From the IMG/VR virus record IMGVR_UViG_3300047462_000772, positions 1 through 34,338 of that record: DNA of 34,338 bases. One strand, given 5' to 3'. The position numbers and the translations under genes were made by a program. The notes under the pieces were generated by a model. It searched no databases, was not told the DNA's origin, and saw nothing but the letters and a program-made list of their open reading frames with translations. Below are positions 31,101 to 34,338 of the stretch, one piece after another (within the stretch, counting starts at the first letter, position 1; each line of letters begins with the position of its first letter). Origin of the DNA: a virus.

Positions 31101-31757
31101 TTAGGCGGCTTGGTGTCCATCATCAAGTGGAAACCCCTCGAAAACACTTTCGACATTCTTTCCCAACGTAAACTCAAAGCCCTGGACGTTGTTAAGGGCC
31201 GGTATATTACCCTCAATATAGTCGAACCCTTGTCCTTCATGGATGGCTTGAAGAATACGGCAAGGCGTTACATGTGAAACGGAGAGGACAAGAGTCCCCG
31301 GATCGGATGCCACGGCAAGATAATCATGGTAGTAATCGCGCAGTCTCTCTTCCACGGATTGCACACTTTCGCCGATGATCTCGCGCTGGTCGGAAAAAAC
31401 CCGTTCAAAGCCTTCTTCCATTCCTCTTTTTTTGAATTTTATATCGCGGCTGCGCATATCGGGAATGTAACCGTCGATCGTGATATCGGGCAGAAACTGT
31501 TCGACGCGCGCCAGCATGATACCGGCCGTCTGCAACGTTCGCAGAAACGGCACAATCAAGCCATTGCTTTGCATACAGGCGCTGATAATCGGCTGAATAT
31601 GCGTGATCTTTTCGTTTTGGCAGTAATCTCGCAGCCAATAACCGGCAAGATCGGCCTGCCTTGCCCCCTCGAGATTAAGCGGGGTCAGCTGGTTATCGGA
31701 GTCTATTTTCCGTATATTCTTATCGGTCTGGCCGTGGCGGAAAAGAAGATTGGGCAT
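31101..31757 (-). CDS. Histidine-phosphatase-like protein A
   Basis: 218 residues from the ATG at 31757 (MPNLLFRHGQTDKN); an ATG 15 bases upstream is an alternative. Histidine phosphatase (phosphoglycerate mutase-like) superfamily. The RHG motif with nucleophile His 8 and Arg 7, GES with Glu 130, and the second His in VLSVSHVTP (His 162) are present. The second Arg expected in an S-P-x-x-R-A pattern is missing (ISACMQSNG near 59-65). LTPLNLEGARQADLAG fits the family region after the RHG loop. The likely substrate is a phosphate ester; none can be named. It follows protein B by 28 bases. Confidence 0.75.
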   Translation of the reverse strand: MPNLLFRHGQTDKNIRKIDSDNQLTPLNLEGARQADLAGYWLRDYCQNEKITHIQPIISACMQSNGLIVPFLRTLQTAGIMLARVEQFLPDITIDGYIPDMRSRDIKFKKRGMEEGFERVFSDQREIIGESVQSVEERLRDYYHDYLAVASDPGTLVLSVSHVTPCRILQAIHEGQGFDYIEGNIPALNNVQGFEFTLGKNVESVFEGFPLDDGHQAA

Positions 31758-31785
31758 GAGGCCCTTTAACAATCAAACTTAAACA

Positions 31786-32619
31786 TCAGGTTACATTACA
31801 CTCAATCCTCGTTGTGGAAGGTTGAGCGTCTAAAATATCCTGGAGATCAGGATCAGGCCCTTGATGCTCGGGTTGCGGTGGTTCGCCACGCCATAGAATT
31901 CTGAAGTTGCGAAGCGTCGATGGTTTGGAGGTATCGCACATCACACGGGCTAATGCGGCATAATCGAGTGCCAGTTCTTCCCGGAGAACCAATGCGTCTT
32001 CCGGCGGCCGATTGGTTAAGCATGTCAACAGATTATAAAATATCGTGCCTGTGTCGGCAATATACAGAACTATGCTAATTCCCTGCTCGATCGCTGCATC
32101 TTCGGCTTTTTGCACAACCTTACTGTTGCGCTTGAAAACATCATGTTTACTCTCTCCGAGAGAGGGCCGTCCCATCCATGGGCCGAGTTCGTCAAAACTG
32201 GCGCAGCTTTCTGGATATAGAAGATGATTTCGGCGGTCGATCCTGGAAATACCATGATATTCGCCATAATTTTGAGCTGCTAAATCATCATCGGGTTGAA
32301 ATGGCGTATTTGACAAAATTTCTGCGTTTCCAAATATTGCATTGACCATGCCTTGTGCGCGGTCGGAAGGACTCCGAACAACCATGACCTTGTTATCAGG
32401 CAAGTTAAGGCGAGCTAACAGCTCTGATATACTTACTAATATTATAGGGCGAACTTTTTGAGCATGCTTGTATCCAGCTTCGGTTAAGGGTACTCTGTAA
32501 TCGTCGGGATATTTATAAAAATACGATTTATCCAGAATACCGTTATTGGTATTTCTCGTCTGTGCGGCATCATCCTCGGTTTCGCCAACGCGGAGAATAT
32601 ATGATACAAGACGGCTCAT
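31786..32619 (-). CDS. Histidine-phosphatase-like protein B, catalytic histidines missing
   Basis: 277 residues from the ATG at 32619 (GGA six bases upstream); an upstream ATG at 32646 has no good site. The family pattern is visible but altered: ILRVGETEDD has Val 11 where the nucleophile His should be; VPLTEAGYKHAQKV and VVRSPSDRAQGMV keep the second Arg (R87); NYGEYHG and LGESKHD (E156) fit; and IVLYIADTGTIF has Asp 189 at the second His. It is probably inactive alone. First gene of a two-gene unit with protein A, bounded on both sides by terminators. Role unknown: a moron for defence, regulation or host physiology. Confidence 0.6.
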   Translation of the reverse strand: MSRLVSYILRVGETEDDAAQTRNTNNGILDKSYFYKYPDDYRVPLTEAGYKHAQKVRPIILVSISELLARLNLPDNKVMVVRSPSDRAQGMVNAIFGNAEILSNTPFQPDDDLAAQNYGEYHGISRIDRRNHLLYPESCASFDELGPWMGRPSLGESKHDVFKRNSKVVQKAEDAAIEQGISIVLYIADTGTIFYNLLTCLTNRPPEDALVLREELALDYAALARVMCDTSKPSTLRNFRILWRGEPPQPEHQGPDPDLQDILDAQPSTTRIECNVT

Positions 32620-32651
32620 CTCGGTTCCATCAGCAGTGCAGCCCAAAAGAC

Positions 32652-32690
32652 AAAAAACCCCGGCAGCGCGCCTTAGCGCTACCGGAGCTG
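32652..32690 (-). terminator. Terminator upstream of the phosphatase-like pair
   Basis: Minus strand stem CCGGTAGCGC (32685-32676) / GCGCTGCCGG (32669-32660), one mismatch, loop of six, followed by six T residues (32657-32652). It ends the transcript of the gene at 32808-33299. Only about 32 bases separate it from the protein B start, so either the pair's promoter overlaps it or the hairpin acts as an attenuator. Confidence 0.75.
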
Positions 32691-32807
32691 AATTCTACTT
32701 ATAACACGCTGCCTCGGTGAAGGTTCAGGCGTTAATGCCGCACCTCGTACTCTCTTTGTACAACAATGTGCAAGATAATATTTGCCGAGCCGGAAAAATA
32801 GAACTGT

Positions 32808-33299
32808 TTACAAGCCGCGATAATCGGCCAGCAGATCCAGCCCATCCTGCAGCGCGTTGATATCCACCACGCCGCGATCGTCGCAGCACACCGCCTCCAC
32901 CACCGCCCGCCAGCGGCCAAGCGCCCGGTAGGTATCAGCCAGGCACTTCAGGTTCCAGGCCATCCGGTCGGACATTTCGGCCTGGTCGCGGCCGCCGGTT
33001 TCCCAGCGCATCGTCGTCCGGGTCGGATGGGTCAATAGATAGAGGGTGCGCAGCCATTCCCCGGCCTTGTGCCGCCGGCTGGCTACTTCGCCATCGCCCA
33101 GTGCGCCACGCAGCAGCAGCGCATCCAGGGCACATTCGGCATAGGCGCGCATACCGGCGCGGGGCATTTGCCGCCCGTCGCTCTCGAAGGAGCGCGTATC
33201 CCGCACCAGCCCCGTGCCCTGCCGCGTCCGCTCCGGCGTTCCAAAATCGATCGCATCCCTGACCCGATCGGCTTTCCTGACGATATGGCGACGCCCCAT
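32808..33299 (-). CDS. Unknown early phage protein
   Basis: 163 residues. ...LRGALGDGEVASRRHKAGEWLRTLYLLTHPTRTTMRWETGG, then MSDRMAWNLKCLADTYRALGRWRAVVEAVCCDDRGVVDINALQDGLDLLADYRG. Highly helical and basic at the N-terminus. The C-terminal VCCDDR...LQDGLDLLADYRG recalls helical regulatory or DNA-binding domains of alphaproteobacterial phages (a DUF6456-like hint), too weak to name. It is the only gene between the Cro-like gene and the terminator before the morons, which suits an early or late-gene regulator. Confidence 0.55.
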   Translation of the reverse strand: MGRRHIVRKADRVRDAIDFGTPERTRQGTGLVRDTRSFESDGRQMPRAGMRAYAECALDALLLRGALGDGEVASRRHKAGEWLRTLYLLTHPTRTTMRWETGGRDQAEMSDRMAWNLKCLADTYRALGRWRAVVEAVCCDDRGVVDINALQDGLDLLADYRGL

Positions 33300-33354
33300 T
33301 GTCTACTCGCTTTCTGTGTGTTGCAATTATTGGTTGTAATGTCCCCTAGCGGTC

Positions 33355-33618
33355 CTATGCCCAGTAGGAGCTGCGCTCCAGCGTCCGCTCCGCCAGTTGC
33401 CGGGCCTGGCGGCTTTGCCACCACTCGCGGGACCGGAAGAAGTCGTCGGCGGTAACCGCGCCGCCGGTCAGATCGCGGATGCGCTCCATCGTGCGGGAGC
33501 AGGGAATGCGCTCGCCGCGAATATAACGATAGATAGTACTGAGGCTGGAAACACCGATTGCTGCCGCAAAATCATCGACGCGGATGTCATTGCGGGTTAG
33601 ATAAGCGTGCAGGCGCAT
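33355..33618 (-). CDS. Cro-like helix-turn-helix regulator
   Basis: 87 residues with GGAGGA just before the ATG. Residues 1-50 form a Cro/CI-type HTH: RNDIRVDDFAAAIGVSSLSTIYRYIRGERIP, followed by TMERIRDLTGGAVTADDFF, the usual C-terminal of Cro/YdaS-like phage regulators. Divergently arranged with the repressor gene, with operators at 33646-33660 and 33702-33716 in between. Expected to repress the repressor gene and allow the lytic programme. Confidence 0.8.
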   Translation of the reverse strand: MRLHAYLTRNDIRVDDFAAAIGVSSLSTIYRYIRGERIPCSRTMERIRDLTGGAVTADDFFRSREWWQSRQARQLAERTLERSSYWA

Positions 33619-33645
33619 TATACAGAGTTCCTCCGAGATGTTGAA

Positions 33646-33660
33646 TACCCATTTTGGGTA
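33646..33660. promoter_or_regulatory. Operator O1 (perfect palindrome)
   Basis: TACCCATTTTGGGTA: arms TACCCA and TGGGTA with a TTT spacer. It lies 28 bases from the Cro-like start codon, where it would overlap or lie near the leftward early promoter. It matches O2 in both half-sites. Confidence 0.75.
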
Positions 33661-33701
33661 ACAATTTTCCGGTCATATGTCCAGATTCTTCTTTCTTAAA
33701 T

Positions 33702-33716
33702 TGCCCAAATTGGGTA
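33702..33716. promoter_or_regulatory. Operator O2 (near-palindrome)
   Basis: TGCCCAAATTGGGTA: same half-sites and spacing as O1 with one mismatch, 13 bases before the repressor start codon. Centre-to-centre distance from O1 is 56 bases. No Shine-Dalgarno sequence is seen before the repressor ATG, so its message from this region may be leaderless. Confidence 0.75.
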
Positions 33717-33729
33717 AAAGTACGATTGT

Positions 33730-34338
33730 ATGCAAAACAGAGTATCAGAACTTCGCAAAGCCAAGGGTCTCTCGCAGCAAATGCTGGCGACCCTGGTGGG
33801 CACCGGCAAATCGCAGATCGTCAAGCTGGAGCGGGGCGAGCGGCGGCTGGATCTTGCCTGGATCGAGCGGCTGTCGCGCGCCCTCGAAGTGCCGCCGCAG
33901 GCCCTGATCGGCGAGCTAACGCCGGCTCGGATCGAGATTGTCGGCTATGTCGGCGCCGGTACGCGCATCTACCCGCTCGATAGCGGCGGGCTGGGCGGCG
34001 TCGTCTGCCCGCCAGGGTTGCATGCTGATGAGACCGGCGCTGCTCTCGTCAAAGGGGATAGCATGCCGCCGATGGGCGATGGCTGGGGCCTGTTCTGGCG
34101 CCTCGGGCCCGGCGGCGGCACGCCGACCGAAGCACCCGAAGATTGCCTCGGCCGCCTTTGCGTCGTCCAGGTTGCCGACGATGGCCCGATCTATGTCAAG
34201 AAGCTTCGCCCCGGCTATTCGCCGGGCCGCTTCAACCTGATCAGTACCGCTGCCGATCCGATCGAAGATGTGGCACTCGACTGGGTGGCGCGTGTCCGCC
34301 TCGCCATGCCACCGGACGAGCTGGAATTCGTGGAATAA
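33730..34338 (+). CDS. CI/LexA-like phage repressor (HTH plus S24 peptidase domain)
   Basis: 202 residues. N-terminal HTH_3: VSELRKAKGLSQQMLATLVGTGKSQIVKLERGERRLDLAWIERLSRALEV (5-54). The C-terminal domain resembles S24/LexA self-cleaving repressors: GYVGAGTRIYP near 73-83 at the cleavage-region position, GDSM with the probable catalytic Ser near 113, and IYVKKLRPG with the probable Lys near 156. Self-cleavage under SOS response would release the prophage. The final residues DELEFVE end exactly at the window end with a stop codon. It is the only large prophage gene on the plus strand. Confidence 0.9.
   Translation: MQNRVSELRKAKGLSQQMLATLVGTGKSQIVKLERGERRLDLAWIERLSRALEVPPQALIGELTPARIEIVGYVGAGTRIYPLDSGGLGGVVCPPGLHADETGAALVKGDSMPPMGDGWGLFWRLGPGGGTPTEAPEDCLGRLCVVQVADDGPIYVKKLRPGYSPGRFNLISTAADPIEDVALDWVARVRLAMPPDELEFVE

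Larger units (their letters stand above)
2426..34338. mobile_element. Partial prophage, GTA-like HK97-type siphovirus
   Basis: Contains a divergent CI/Cro-like switch, terminase, portal, prohead protease, capsid, connector, tape measure, tail tube, DUF2460/DUF2163/NlpC tip module, fibres and an endolysin with spanins, nearly all on the minus strand. The left limit is inferred from the end of the lysis cassette and its terminator; no attL is proven. The right end is not reached: integrase, excisionase and replication genes are absent. The structural part looks intact apart from one toxin pseudogene and a probable split tail-tip gene, so particle formation is plausible. Confidence 0.9.

Noticed and set aside
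32732-32920. 62-residue frame near the end of the early gene
   Set aside because: Overlaps the better supported gene at 32808-33299 and has no ribosome-binding site or motif.
1-34338. CRISPR array, tRNA, integrase or reverse transcriptase
   Set aside because: No evenly spaced direct repeats of CRISPR length, no recognisable tRNA cloverleaf, and no recombinase or reverse transcriptase motifs were seen in either strand.

Overview
The window holds the end of a bacterial chromosome segment and most of a GTA-like, HK97-type siphovirus prophage. The host is probably an alphaproteobacterium. The reasons are the high G+C content, a complete htpG (1-1857), and a tail module in the order known from Rhodobacter-type gene transfer agents (DUF2460 distal tail protein, DUF2163 hub, NlpC/P60 peptidase, large baseplate protein). 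A Rhodospirillales-like host is a guess, not shown.

Layout. 1-1857 is htpG. 1943-2425 is a GNAT acetyltransferase, with an identical 38-bp hairpin sequence on each side. From about 2426 to the window end is prophage, almost all on the minus strand and so read right to left. It starts at the immunity region (CI-like repressor on + at 33730, Cro-like gene at 33355-33618, two matching operators between them). Next come an unknown early gene, a terminator-bounded pair of histidine-phosphatase-like genes (31101-32619), small and large terminase, portal, prohead protease, major capsid protein, connector and tail-completion genes, tape measure, major tail protein, tail chaperones with a likely -1 frameshift, the GTA-type tip genes, tail fibres including an SGNH-hydrolase fibre, and a lysozyme/Rz/Rz1 lysis cassette at 2485-3650. 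No integrase or replication genes are visible, so the prophage should continue beyond 34338.

The most striking content is a family of polymorphic toxin-immunity modules placed between the structural genes. Four genes (starts at 12719, 18324, 20986, 24149) share an N-terminal domain of about 110 residues ending in a motif like FDPNEPRDDQGRWTSE. Their C-termini differ: a BPSL0067/NlpC-like amidase, two copies of one unrecognised toxin-like domain, and an Ntox37-like domain. The portal protein carries the same linker motif followed by a transglycosylase-like domain. Each is followed at once by a small immunity-like gene. Immunity genes paired with the two predicted cell-wall enzymes have signal peptides; the others do not. 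One toxin is frameshifted, one cassette appears duplicated with its 3' flank, and a portal fragment next to an unpaired A+T-rich gene looks like the remnant of a replaced cassette. I infer virion-associated or lysogen-competition weapons with cassette turnover.

Other oddities are an A+T-rich insertion with an opposite-strand membrane peptide at a probable split in the tail-tip gene, and two adjacent phosphatase-like proteins that lack complementary catalytic residues. Sequence comparison was by eye; no database search was run.
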